DNA of 61,985 nt from Polynucleobacter rarus (lineage in GTDB: Bacteria > Pseudomonadota > Gammaproteobacteria > Burkholderiales > Burkholderiaceae), in the NCBI RefSeq assembly GCF_003072505.1, contig NZ_NTGB01000001.1, positions 2,947,071 to 3,009,055 of the forward strand, given 5' to 3'. Position numbers and translations under genes: made by a program. A model generated the notes under the pieces. It was not told where the DNA came from. It worked only from the letters and a program-made list of their open reading frames with translations, and did no database searches. The first letter of the stretch is position 1. Each line of letters starts with the position of its first letter. Shown here piece by piece: positions 8,774 through 17,761 of this stretch.

Positions 8774-9502
8774 ATGAGTTATTCAATATCCCCTAACCTC
8801 TTCAGTCCTTACTGGTTTTATGAAAAAAGAGAATCAGTTTCTGTTTCAGGTGCCCTAGTTCTCTGCTTATTAATAACTGTGTTGTGGTTGATGCCGAAGT
8901 CCTATACTGAGCCAGTTATAGCAGCGACGGAAATGATAGCATTACTCGAAAATGTGCCGGTTCCACCAATTGAAAAGCCGGTTGAGAAAAAAATTCAAGA
9001 AAAGAAAATAGAAAACAAAATTGAAAAGCCGGTTGAGAAAAAAGTCGTTGAAAAATCAATTGATGCTCCCTTAGTTAATGATCCTTTAGCAGAAAAAGTT
9101 TCAGAATCACCTACTAAACAAAATAGATCTGAAAATCAAACCAGTTCTAGTAATCCGGTAGCTTCAATTCCTAACCAAACTATTCAGCAAGCAATAAGCA
9201 TCGCTGCAAAATATGAATCAATTTTGAAAGCCTATTTAGAAAAAATCAAACGCTACCCATCATCAAGAGAAGCACGTCTTGCAAGACCTGAAGGAATTGT
9301 GAAGGTTTGGCTTGAGCTTTCTAGAACTGGAGAATTGATTGCTGTTGGAATTTTGGAATCATCTGGTTTTAACTTACTCGATAGCGAGACTCTTAAAACC
9401 ATCAAAAGTGGTAGTTTCCCAGCCTTTCCGGATGGTGCATTTTTAGGTGAAGCGACGCATAAATTTATTGCCAATATGAATTACACCCTTTCTTCTAACT
9501 AA
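8774..9502 (+). CDS. tonB: TonB family energy-transducing protein
   Basis: The 242-residue protein has the TonB layout: a membrane anchor near residues 22-40 and a Pro/Glu/Lys-rich rod (about residues 55-115, with EKPVEKK repeated). The C-terminal domain (about 150-240) contains the family pattern YPSSREARLARPEGIVKVWLELSRTGEL. It links ExbBD to an outer-membrane receptor, here most likely the one encoded 47 nt downstream. The rod is encoded in part by two identical 25-bp DNA repeats. Confidence 0.92.
   Translation: MSYSISPNLFSPYWFYEKRESVSVSGALVLCLLITVLWLMPKSYTEPVIAATEMIALLENVPVPPIEKPVEKKIQEKKIENKIEKPVEKKVVEKSIDAPLVNDPLAEKVSESPTKQNRSENQTSSSNPVASIPNQTIQQAISIAAKYESILKAYLEKIKRYPSSREARLARPEGIVKVWLELSRTGELIAVGILESSGFNLLDSETLKTIKSGSFPAFPDGAFLGEATHKFIANMNYTLSSN
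8968..9043 (+). repeat. 25-bp direct repeat inside tonB
   Basis: The 25 bases at 8968-8992 recur without mismatch at 9019-9043, 51 bp apart and in frame. They encode IEKPVEKK in the periplasm-spanning rod. Recombination between the copies would change the rod by 17 residues without a frameshift. Confidence 0.9.
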
Positions 9503-9549
9503 CCTATTTACATTTTTAAATCTTACTTTCAACATTTTAAGGATAACCT

Positions 9550-11964
9550 ATGAAAAAGCCACAAAGCACTGTATTTAAGCTTTCAGCGATAACATCCGCT
9601 ATTTTATTAATGGCAGCAATGAATCAAAATGCTGTTGCTCAAAACACAAGTGATGTTGGTACGATCAACATCACCGGCCAAGGCGAAATCGGCGGCGGCT
9701 ATATGATCCAGGACGATGGTTTTAAAAACCGTAGTACTGTAACTAAAGAAGCGATTGATACAGTTAGATCTACAACTAACCCTTACCAAGTTTTAAGTAT
9801 TCTCCCTAGCGTAAATACTTACTCACAAGATGCAACTGGTTTGTTTGGTGGTAATTTGCGCGTTAGAGGTTTTAACTCTGATCAAATGGGTTTCACAATT
9901 AACGGTGCTCCAGTAAACGACTCAGGAAACTTTGCTGTCTACCCACAGGAATACACCGACTCAGAAAACCTTTGTGAAGTGTTTATTACTCAAGGTTCTG
10001 TAGATAATGACGCTCCTCACGTTGGTGCTTCAGGTGGTAACATCGGCATGAACTCTTGCGGCCCTAAAGATACTTTAGGCGGTAAATTCACACAGTCTCT
10101 TGGTCAATTAGGCTTTACAAAAACATTTATTCGCCTTGATTCAGGTCAATTAGGTACAGACAATCCATTAAAATTCTTTATTTCAGCATCGCATTCACAA
10201 GCTGATAAATTCAAGGGACCAGGTAGTGCATACCGTGATCACGTTGATGCAGGATTAGATTGGAAGCTATCTACAGATACAAAGTTAACTGCTAACGTAC
10301 TATATAACTATGCAGTGAATAACAACATTGCTACTTTGACAAAAGCTCAGTACGCAGCTAATCCAAGTATGGATAACAGCACAACAGTTCCTCAACATTT
10401 AAGTGGCGGAGCAAGTGAAGCTAATAACTTTAGTACCTCGGCTGCAGCTGATAACAGTAAATTTAATACTTATTATGGTTACTCTTTAAACCCATTTAGA
10501 AACACATTGTTTACATCGAAGCTTTCATCAAGAATTGATGATAAGTTAACCTTAAGTGCCGAGCCATATTATTGGTTTGGTTATGGTACTGGTGGTGTAG
10601 AACAGAAGACTCTCTCCACTGTTGGCTCTTTCCAAGGCTCAAGTATCGGTGGTGGTATTGCAAACCCGTACGGTGGTGGTACGCAAGTTGTTGGTATTTA
10701 TTCTGGTTCTGTAACGAAGACACAACGTCCTGGTATTACTTTAAAAGCTGATTGGGATTTGGAAGATCACAAAGTGTTAGCTGGTATTTGGTACGAAAAA
10801 GCTAATCATCGTCAAACAGGTCCTGCTGCTACAGTTGATAACCAAGGTAATATCTCGGATGCTTGGTTAATGACTCCAGGCGCCTTCTATCAAAACGGCG
10901 CACCTTATGAGTCAAGAAATTATGTAACCGTTTCTACAGGAACGTCATATTTCTTACAAGATACATTCAAAGTAAACAAACAATTAGATTTGTTTGCTGG
11001 TGCGCGTTATGCATCGATTAATCGTGACTTTACGAACTATGCTTCTAGCCAGTCTGGCGGAGGTATGGATTATAGTATTAATGCAAAATATGAAAAGTTT
11101 TTACCAAGCGTCGGTGCTCGTTATAAGTTAGATGACTCCAACCAGTTATATGCAAATATTACACAAAATATGCGTGCACCATCTAACTCTGTATTGTCTG
11201 GCTTAGTAGCTGGCACTGTAACTTATACCAACGGTGTTGCAACAAGTGCATTGGCCTTAAACCCAGTAACAGTAAAAGAAGAAACTTCAACAAACTACGA
11301 AGCTGGATATCGTTACTTCGGAAAAGATGTGAACGTATCTCTCGCAGCCTTCTATGTTGATTTCAAAGACCGTATTGCACAGTCTTATAACCCAGATACA
11401 AACTCTTACACAGATTACAACGTTGGTAATTCAACGGTAACTGGTATTGAGTTCCAAGCGGGAACGAAGCCAATGAATGGTTTTAGTGCATTTACCTCGG
11501 CAACATTTACGAATAGCATTCTTAAATCTGATTTCAATACTCTGAATGGTTCTACTCAGACCACATTGCCAACTAACGGAATGCAGTTTCCTGATACGCC
11601 ACAATGGATGTTTGCTCTTTCTGGTCAGTATGCAAAAGGCCCTTACATGGCTCAGTTAGTTGGTAAATATACTGGCATGCGTTATACAACTTTAATGAAT
11701 GACGAGTCTTTAGATGCTTATTTCACTTTAGATTTAAACGCAGGTTATCGCTTTGAATCTACTGCATTCTTAAAGAACCCAACAGTACGTTTGAACTGGT
11801 CAAATATTTTGAATACAGGTTACTTGTTGGCTAACTCAGGTAGTGGTTCAAGTATTTCTGCAACTTCAAATCCAGCCTATTCAAACTACAAAGGTTATGG
11901 CGTACCATCATATTATGTTGGCGCACCAAGTTTTGTTAGCGTTTCATTTAGTACTGAGTTTTAA
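9550..11964 (+). CDS. TonB-dependent outer-membrane receptor
   Basis: The 804-residue protein has a signal peptide (hydrophobic core, then AVAQN). A plug domain follows (about 50-190) with LRVRGFNSDQMGFTINGAPVNDSGNF, then a long beta-barrel ending in the outer-membrane signature VSVSFSTEF with a terminal Phe. The LYANITQNMRAPS segment is typical of siderophore or metal-complex receptors. The plug carries two Cys (in NLCEVF and NSCGPK) that could form a disulfide. AGGAT lies just before the ATG. The gene sits between tonB and exbB, which implies a dedicated energising system. No Fur box was found upstream of the cluster, so the ligand may not be an iron complex. Confidence 0.93.
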   Translation: MKKPQSTVFKLSAITSAILLMAAMNQNAVAQNTSDVGTINITGQGEIGGGYMIQDDGFKNRSTVTKEAIDTVRSTTNPYQVLSILPSVNTYSQDATGLFGGNLRVRGFNSDQMGFTINGAPVNDSGNFAVYPQEYTDSENLCEVFITQGSVDNDAPHVGASGGNIGMNSCGPKDTLGGKFTQSLGQLGFTKTFIRLDSGQLGTDNPLKFFISASHSQADKFKGPGSAYRDHVDAGLDWKLSTDTKLTANVLYNYAVNNNIATLTKAQYAANPSMDNSTTVPQHLSGGASEANNFSTSAAADNSKFNTYYGYSLNPFRNTLFTSKLSSRIDDKLTLSAEPYYWFGYGTGGVEQKTLSTVGSFQGSSIGGGIANPYGGGTQVVGIYSGSVTKTQRPGITLKADWDLEDHKVLAGIWYEKANHRQTGPAATVDNQGNISDAWLMTPGAFYQNGAPYESRNYVTVSTGTSYFLQDTFKVNKQLDLFAGARYASINRDFTNYASSQSGGGMDYSINAKYEKFLPSVGARYKLDDSNQLYANITQNMRAPSNSVLSGLVAGTVTYTNGVATSALALNPVTVKEETSTNYEAGYRYFGKDVNVSLAAFYVDFKDRIAQSYNPDTNSYTDYNVGNSTVTGIEFQAGTKPMNGFSAFTSATFTNSILKSDFNTLNGSTQTTLPTNGMQFPDTPQWMFALSGQYAKGPYMAQLVGKYTGMRYTTLMNDESLDAYFTLDLNAGYRFESTAFLKNPTVRLNWSNILNTGYLLANSGSGSSISATSNPAYSNYKGYGVPSYYVGAPSFVSVSFSTEF

Positions 11965-11966
11965 GA

Positions 11967-12527
11967 ATGGAATTATTGCATCAGATTTCTTTTGGCATGA
12001 TGATTGTGGCAGGGATTTTAGCAATCGTGGTTAGTATTGAGCGAGTCATTTTTTCTTCGGTAAATTTGACCCGCTCAAAACAAGTCTTAAGTTCTGTTAA
12101 CTCTGGAGAAATCGGTCAAATTGACGGTTTACTGAAAAATGATTCGGTTTCTCACATGGTTAAAGAAATTTTAAAGATTAAGGGCCAAAACTTAAATCCA
12201 AGTCACTATCAAGACAGAATAGAAGCTGCTTATCTCGAAGCCAAAGATACTTTAAATAGTCGTCTTTGGATTTTGGATACGGTTGTTACTGCAGCTCCGC
12301 TAATGGGTTTGCTAGGAACAATTTTTGGCATTGTGGATACTTTTTTAGCCTTATCAAAATCAGGTATGTCTGATCCAGCATCTGTCAGTTCGGGCATTGG
12401 TACTGCCCTGTATGCAACAGCTTTAGGAATTTCTATCGCTTTATTATGTTTGCTAATTTTCAATTTTTTGAATGATCGTAATGAACGTATTATCGAAAAT
12501 TTAAAAATGTTGATTTTGCGCGCTTAA
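11967..12527 (+). CDS. exbB: MotA/TolQ/ExbB proton channel family protein
   Basis: The 186-residue protein has three membrane segments: one at the N terminus, and two flanking the conserved region TAAPLMGLLGTIFGIVDTF and GIGTALYATALGISIALLCLLIFNF. It is the ExbB partner of the ExbD at 8355. The start is 2 nt after the receptor stop codon, so translation is probably coupled. The island order exbD-tonB-receptor-exbB differs from the usual adjacent exbB-exbD. Confidence 0.92.
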   Translation: MELLHQISFGMMIVAGILAIVVSIERVIFSSVNLTRSKQVLSSVNSGEIGQIDGLLKNDSVSHMVKEILKIKGQNLNPSHYQDRIEAAYLEAKDTLNSRLWILDTVVTAAPLMGLLGTIFGIVDTFLALSKSGMSDPASVSSGIGTALYATALGISIALLCLLIFNFLNDRNERIIENLKMLILRA

Positions 12528-12560
12528 GTTTTTTCCATCATCTGTAATTAATTCGTTTTG

Positions 12561-12589
12561 ACTACTAGAGGTTAAATACTTCTAGTAGT
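12561..12589 (+). terminator. inverted repeat, weak terminator or operator
   Basis: A perfect 9-bp inverted repeat (ACTACTAGA at 12561-12569, TCTAGTAGT at 12581-12589) with an 11-nt centre lies between exbB and the PhoD-like gene. The stem is weak and the T run after it is only three long, so it may only attenuate, or it could be a protein-binding palindrome for the next gene. Confidence 0.4.
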
Positions 12590-12634
12590 TTCAAAATGAT
12601 TTTAACCCTCCACTTTTCCAATAAATCTATACCC

Positions 12635-14029
12635 ATGAACAATCTGTTTACGATGCGTTTTCATCAAACTATTTTTACTCTATTGTTTCTCTTTTCGCTA
12701 AGTGCAAGCGCACAAGTAGTCAAAAAGAATCTTTTGCTGGAGATGAATGGTCCGATGGCAGGAAGTGTAACGATGAAATCAGCAAAAATTTGGGCTCAAC
12801 TGCCGCAGATTCAACCCACTGAAAAATTTCAAACTTTCATTGAATATGAAGCGATTAGTAACTCCAGTAAATTAACTAAGAAAATTAAAAGCACAAAAAC
12901 AGTAATATTAGACGCTGAGAAAAATAACTCTATTTGGGAGTTAAGCGATTTAGAACCAGAGACAAAATATCAATATCGCGTTATTGCTAAAAAGGGTAGC
13001 CAAGTATTAAGCTCTAAATCGTATTTCTTTCAAACAGAAACCCTTTGGCAGTGGCGCAAAGATCCACCTTCTATCAGAGTCTTAGCTAGTTCTTGTGCCT
13101 ATACGAATGATGCAGCTGAAGATCGCCCTGGTAAACCATACGGACAAGGCAACCAAATATTTACGACAATGGGTAATTTAAAGCCGGATGTAACGCTTTG
13201 GATGGGAGATAATATCTATCTCAGAGAAACTGATTTTGATAATTCTAAAGCCATGGCTACAAGATATGATAAGTGGCGATCTTTGTCTGAATTACAAGCT
13301 TTAATGCAAAGTGGTAGCCATATTGCCACTTGGGATGACCATGATTATGGGGCGAATGACAGTAATTCCTCCAATCCATTTAAGCAAGTTTCTCTGGACT
13401 TATTTAAGCAATATTGGCCAAATCCAAGTTTTGGAGTACCTGATTTGCCTGGAGTATTTACGCAATATAAAAGTAGTGATGTTGAGTTTTTTGTTCTAGA
13501 TGATCGTTGGTATCGAGATGGCGATCATCTCGAAGATGACTCAAAACAAATGTTAGGTGCTGGACAAGTGCGTTGGTTAAAAAATGCCTTGTTATCATCA
13601 ACAGCCACTTGGAAATTGATTGTTACAGGTAGTCAGGTATTGAATTTGAATAATAAGTATGAGGGTTGGCATCATTTTGTCAAAGAAAGTAACGAGTTCC
13701 AAGACTGGCTAGAGAGACAAAAAGTCCCCGGAGTTATCTTAATGTCCGGCGATCGACATTTTTCTGTGTTGTTAAAAAAAGAGAGACTGAATACCTATCC
13801 ACTTTATGAATTGACCTGCTCACCAAGTTCAGCAGGAGCTTATACGACTGCAAGTAAAGAAACTCAAAATAACCTTCAGGTCGTTAAAGATAGTTTAGTT
13901 ACGACCAATAATTTCTGTGATTTAGAGTTTTCGGGTAAACGTGGTGATCGTCAAATGCGTATCCAGATTAAGGATCAACTCGGTAAAAGTTTATTTACCA
14001 CCTCTATTTCAGAAGCTGAACTGAAGTAG
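12635..14029 (+). CDS. PhoD-like alkaline phosphatase/phosphodiesterase, exported
   Basis: This protein has an N-terminal Fn3-like segment typical of PhoD (about residues 40-130). The metallophosphatase core follows, with SSCAYTN, WMGDNIY, WDDHDYG and MSGDRHFS, which supply the metal ligands. PhoD enzymes release phosphate from phosphomono- and diesters outside the cytoplasm. A signal peptide ending SASA before Gln is clear. The start is uncertain among ATGs at 12596, 12635 and 12653, none with a good Shine-Dalgarno sequence; 12635 gives a normal signal peptide. It lies just after the TonB island on the same strand, with an inverted repeat between, so co-regulation is possible but not shown. 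Confidence 0.88.
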   Translation: MNNLFTMRFHQTIFTLLFLFSLSASAQVVKKNLLLEMNGPMAGSVTMKSAKIWAQLPQIQPTEKFQTFIEYEAISNSSKLTKKIKSTKTVILDAEKNNSIWELSDLEPETKYQYRVIAKKGSQVLSSKSYFFQTETLWQWRKDPPSIRVLASSCAYTNDAAEDRPGKPYGQGNQIFTTMGNLKPDVTLWMGDNIYLRETDFDNSKAMATRYDKWRSLSELQALMQSGSHIATWDDHDYGANDSNSSNPFKQVSLDLFKQYWPNPSFGVPDLPGVFTQYKSSDVEFFVLDDRWYRDGDHLEDDSKQMLGAGQVRWLKNALLSSTATWKLIVTGSQVLNLNNKYEGWHHFVKESNEFQDWLERQKVPGVILMSGDRHFSVLLKKERLNTYPLYELTCSPSSAGAYTTASKETQNNLQVVKDSLVTTNNFCDLEFSGKRGDRQMRIQIKDQLGKSLFTTSISEAELK

Positions 14030-14087
14030 ATTGGGTCAGACTCAGCTCAACTTGCCAACAATATATTAGCTTTTGGAATAAAATTGC

Positions 14088-14354
14088 ATGATGAAAGTGC
14101 AAAAATCCCTAACCGAATCAGAGCTATCACGAGTGATTGAGATGGCTTGGGAAGACCGGACTCCGTTTGATGCTATTCAGCTCAGTTTTGGCTTATCTGA
14201 GTCACAAGTTATTGATATTATGCGAAATGAAATGAAGAGATCTTCATTTCATATGTGGCGTAAAAGAGTAACAGGTCGAGCGACCAAGCACTTGGCATTA
14301 CGAAGTAAATCAATCACTAGAGCTTACTGCCCAACCCAATATAAGAGTAAATAA
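14088..14354 (+). CDS. TIGR03643/DUF2805 small protein
   Basis: An 88-residue basic protein matching the TIGR03643 (DUF2805) family of unknown function. The family pattern VIEMAWEDRTPFDAIQLSFGL, followed by ESQVIDIMRNEMKRSSFHMWRKRVTGR, is recognisable. The first half resembles a helix-turn-helix. Two adjacent ATG codons (14088, 14091) are possible starts. It appears to be a single gene between the phosphatase and the Old Yellow Enzyme. Confidence 0.85.
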   Translation: MMKVQKSLTESELSRVIEMAWEDRTPFDAIQLSFGLSESQVIDIMRNEMKRSSFHMWRKRVTGRATKHLALRSKSITRAYCPTQYKSK

Positions 14355-14440
14355 GCAAGAATTATCAATACTCTCAAAGTTTTTTTAAATAAAACACCAT
14401 CTAGAATTTCAATTCACAATAACATTTATTAAGGTATTCA

Positions 14441-15547
14441 ATGAAGCTACTTACCCCAGAAACATTAGGAAAAATTCAAATCAGTAATCGCGTTGTCATG
14501 GCACCATTGACGAGAATGAGGTCGGATACTGAGGGCGTTCCGAGTCCTTTAGCTAGCGAATATTATCAACAAAGAGCTACTGCAGGTTTAATTATCTCTG
14601 AAGCAACTCAAATTGCGCCAATTGGTAAGGGCTATCCTGGCACACCTGGAATCCATTCACCAGAACAAGTTGCAGCTTGGAAAAAAGTAACGCAAGCAGT
14701 ACATGATCAGCACGGTAAGATTGTTTTACAACTCTGGCATGTTGGTAGAATTTCCCATACTTCACATCATCCAGTAGAAGGTTTACCAGTGGCTCCTTCA
14801 GCGATTAAACCAAGCGGCAAAGTATATACAGCATCATGGCAATTAGAGGACTATGAAACCCCTCGTGCACTAGAATCAAATGAAATCAGTGGTCTGATTC
14901 AATCTTTTGTGCATGCTGCGAAGATGGCCAAAGATGCTGGTTTCGATGGTGTCGAAGTCCACGCAGCAAATGGTTACTTGTTAGATCAATTTTTACAAGA
15001 TGGGTCTAATCAACGTTCAGATATATATGGTGGCAGTATTGAAAACCGTTGCCGATTACTGATTGAAGTACTAAACGCAGTAAATCAAGTTTGGGACTCG
15101 GAATGCGTTGGAGTCCGAATTTCCCCTTATGGAACATTTAATGACATGAGTGATTCTGATCCAGTTGCCCTGTTTACATATTTAATTGGACAATTAAACA
15201 CTCTTAACTTGTCTTACCTGCATATGATTGAGCCTAGATCAACTTCTGCTGGTGGAAGTGACGAAGTGCACACCGATGCACCAAGTACGGCTAAACTTTT
15301 TAGAAGCTTATTTACTGGTAAGGTTATTATGGCAGGTGGTTATAGCCGTGAATTAGCAGAAGAGGCAGTTGTGAATGGTAGTGCAGATGCGGTGGCTTTT
15401 GGTAGGATTTACATTGCAAATCCAGATTTAGTGAAACGATTTGAAGTTAATGCGCCACTCACAAGGTATAACCGTGAAACATTCTATGGAGGAGCTGAGG
15501 TGGGTTACACAGATTATCCATTCCTAGTATCGGATGCGTTGAAATAA
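14441..15547 (+). CDS. Old Yellow Enzyme family NAD(P)H:flavin ene-reductase
   Basis: The 368-residue FMN-dependent ene-reductase resembles NemA/OYE. It starts with VVMAPLTRMRSDTEGVPSPLASEYYQQRA and has the FMN and active-site pattern HAANGYLLDQFLQDGSNQRSD, where His and Asn bind the carbonyl of the substrate. The C-terminal phosphate-binding region is near ADAVAFGRIYIANPDL. It reduces activated C=C bonds or nitro compounds in the cytoplasm. AAGG precedes the ATG. It is probably co-transcribed with the amidase 25 nt downstream. Confidence 0.93.
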   Translation: MKLLTPETLGKIQISNRVVMAPLTRMRSDTEGVPSPLASEYYQQRATAGLIISEATQIAPIGKGYPGTPGIHSPEQVAAWKKVTQAVHDQHGKIVLQLWHVGRISHTSHHPVEGLPVAPSAIKPSGKVYTASWQLEDYETPRALESNEISGLIQSFVHAAKMAKDAGFDGVEVHAANGYLLDQFLQDGSNQRSDIYGGSIENRCRLLIEVLNAVNQVWDSECVGVRISPYGTFNDMSDSDPVALFTYLIGQLNTLNLSYLHMIEPRSTSAGGSDEVHTDAPSTAKLFRSLFTGKVIMAGGYSRELAEEAVVNGSADAVAFGRIYIANPDLVKRFEVNAPLTRYNRETFYGGAEVGYTDYPFLVSDALK

Positions 15548-15572
15548 TCAATTTTTTATATGAGGTTGTTGG

Positions 15573-16763
15573 ATGAAAGAAATGCCTAAGGATATTTATT
15601 CCGCTTTTATTTTGCAAGGAGAGCCGTTACTTGCTGGGAACTCAACAGGTAAGCTAAAAAATCTCTCTTTCGGTTTGAAAGATGTCTTGGATGTTGCTGG
15701 ATATCCAACCTCATTTGGTAGTCCCGATTGGTTAAAAACGCATGAAGTCCCAACAGAAACAGCCCCAATCGTCACTCAGTTATTATCGGCAGGCGCAAAT
15801 TTAGTTGGTAAGACCCATACAGATGAGTTGACTTATAGCATCCTAGGTATGAATGCTCACTTTGGCACCCCTTTGAACCCACTTACTCCAGAGCGAGTAC
15901 CAGGGGGTTCATCGAGTGGTTCAGCTGTTGCGGTTGCTGGTAACTTAGTAGACTTTGCAATTGGGACAGATACTGGTGGTTCTGTTCGTCTCCCAGCAAG
16001 TTTTTGTGGCATTTATGGCATTAGACCAACGCACGGAACAATATCCTTAGAGCATGCTAGACCCCTCGCAAAAAGCTTTGATACTTTGGGTTGGTTTGCA
16101 AGGGATGCTAAGACATTATTAGATGTTGGTGAGGTACTCATCAATCGTCAAATGGACGATAAAATAAAACCAGATGAATATAAAATCATCATCCCAAAAC
16201 CAGCGCTTCATGTTTTATCTAGTGAGCTTCAACAGATATTCTTGAAAAACATCTCAGAGATTTTTAAAGATTTCGATATTCAACAGCATGATTTTGAATG
16301 GATGCAATTACGTAACTTCGCAGAAACCTTTAGAGTGATTCAAGCAAGAGAAATTTGGCTTGAATATGGTTCATGGGCTAGTCAATATTTGGATAATTTT
16401 GGTCCTGGCATTAAACAACGAATCTTAATTGCAAAAGAAATCTCAGAAGAATCATCAAATAATGCCCGGGATGTTCGCAAATCAATTCAATTGCAGTTAA
16501 ATGAAGTATTAACTTCAAATACCTTATTTTTAGTGCCAACGGCAAGTAATCTGGCACCGATGTTAACTAGTTCGCAAGAGGATTTAGAGCAATTCCGTAA
16601 AGATACTTTTCAGTTAGTTTCGATTGCTGGACTAGGTGGATTGCCTCAAGTGAATATTCCAGCCTTTAAGATTAATGGTTGTGGTTTTGGAATCTCTTTG
16701 ATCGGGGCACATCACACCGATCTACAACTTTTAGAGTTTATTAATAAAAACCTGCAATTTTAA
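15573..16763 (+). CDS. amidase signature family hydrolase
   Basis: The 396-residue protein carries the Ser-cisSer-Lys triad of amidases: Lys36 (FGLKD), Ser113 in GGSSSG and Ser137 in DTGGSVR. The spacings of 77 and 24 residues are those of the family. It is shorter than typical GatA-like enzymes because the C-terminal region is reduced. It probably hydrolyses a small amide taken up by cluster transporters, but the substrate is unknown. It follows the OYE gene and converges with a formamidase-like hydrolase. Confidence 0.9.
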   Translation: MKEMPKDIYSAFILQGEPLLAGNSTGKLKNLSFGLKDVLDVAGYPTSFGSPDWLKTHEVPTETAPIVTQLLSAGANLVGKTHTDELTYSILGMNAHFGTPLNPLTPERVPGGSSSGSAVAVAGNLVDFAIGTDTGGSVRLPASFCGIYGIRPTHGTISLEHARPLAKSFDTLGWFARDAKTLLDVGEVLINRQMDDKIKPDEYKIIIPKPALHVLSSELQQIFLKNISEIFKDFDIQQHDFEWMQLRNFAETFRVIQAREIWLEYGSWASQYLDNFGPGIKQRILIAKEISEESSNNARDVRKSIQLQLNEVLTSNTLFLVPTASNLAPMLTSSQEDLEQFRKDTFQLVSIAGLGGLPQVNIPAFKINGCGFGISLIGAHHTDLQLLEFINKNLQF

Positions 16764-16776
16764 AAAGCGAAGAAAA

Positions 16777-17604
16777 TCAATGCTTAATTGATCTAATTCG
16801 ATCGATTAGTTGATTTAGGATAACACCTGAAGGGTTGGTTAGTTCTTCAAGAATCGTGTAATGGTTTTTATTGGGTACTGGTATAAAGGTGCCAGGTAGG
16901 CCTAAATTACTTCGATAATCAAAGAAACTTTTAGATTGTTTTTGCATCTCAAGTAACTCATCAGAACCTACTGCCACATCCAAAGTCTTGGTGGGGTGCT
17001 GTGCTTGTTTGATTGGAGAGTTACGATATGCCATTTCTTCGTCTAATTTCAATTGATCATTCACATAACAATATTGCATTGGTTCGAGATCATAGATGCC
17101 ACTGATGGCAGTTACACCAAGAATGTTTGGATGATGCAGGTGCATCGCTGCTAAATGCCCCCCAGCTGACCAACCAACTAACCAAAAATTCTGATTTTTG
17201 AAATGATTTTTTTTAGTAAACGCAATCGTTGAATCAATCCCATCATGAATATCCTGCACAATTTGATCCATCGTGACACTAGGTGCTAGGCGATAGCCAA
17301 GCATAGCAACGTTAATATTGTTTTCTAATAATATTGGAACAATAAAAGCAAAATCATCTTTCGATCGCATTTGCCAAAAGCCACCATGGATAAATGCGAT
17401 GGTCGGAGCATCTTGATGGGAAAGGTAAAAATCAAAGGCTGGAATTGGATTATCAGAGTAAGGAATGTCTGCCTTAAAGGTGTGCTTATTTTTAACTTCT
17501 AAACTAGACTGCTGCCAAGCCTGAATAATTCCAGCACTATTCGCTACCGCTTTAGAGTTATTGTAGGCGGCATCTAACTGCTCTTTTGTAAAGTTTTTCC
17601 ACAT
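16777..17604 (-). CDS. alpha/beta hydrolase, kynurenine-formamidase/esterase-like
   Basis: The protein has the HGGFW oxyanion motif, the nucleophile elbow GWSAGG and a C-terminal catalytic His in NKNHYTILEEL, as in the hormone-sensitive-lipase-like formamidases. The start at 17604 (MWKNFTKEQLDAAYNNS) is chosen because family members begin at this tryptophan-containing segment. Upstream in-frame ATGs at 17625 and 17688 would add an unconserved leader, and none has a clear Shine-Dalgarno sequence. It is convergent with the amidase and divergent from the ABC importer, and possibly works with them on an N-formyl or amide compound. Confidence 0.85.
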   Translation of the reverse strand: MWKNFTKEQLDAAYNNSKAVANSAGIIQAWQQSSLEVKNKHTFKADIPYSDNPIPAFDFYLSHQDAPTIAFIHGGFWQMRSKDDFAFIVPILLENNINVAMLGYRLAPSVTMDQIVQDIHDGIDSTIAFTKKNHFKNQNFWLVGWSAGGHLAAMHLHHPNILGVTAISGIYDLEPMQYCYVNDQLKLDEEMAYRNSPIKQAQHPTKTLDVAVGSDELLEMQKQSKSFFDYRSNLGLPGTFIPVPNKNHYTILEELTNPSGVILNQLIDRIRSIKH

Positions 17605-17761
17605 AGTTTGATTGTATAAATACATTGAATTGATATCAACATCATCGCACACAGTAAGCACCAATTTTGCACAATAAAACATAGGCATGAAGCTTACTGG
17701 TGCAATTAAAAATAGTTTACTTCAGGCAATCACTTAAATTGAAGTTATCAAATTAATTTAA

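Noticed and set aside
12541..12560. Pho-box-like CTGTAAT before the PhoD-like gene
   Set aside because: Only one half-site matches; the second half shows no resemblance to CTGTCAT.
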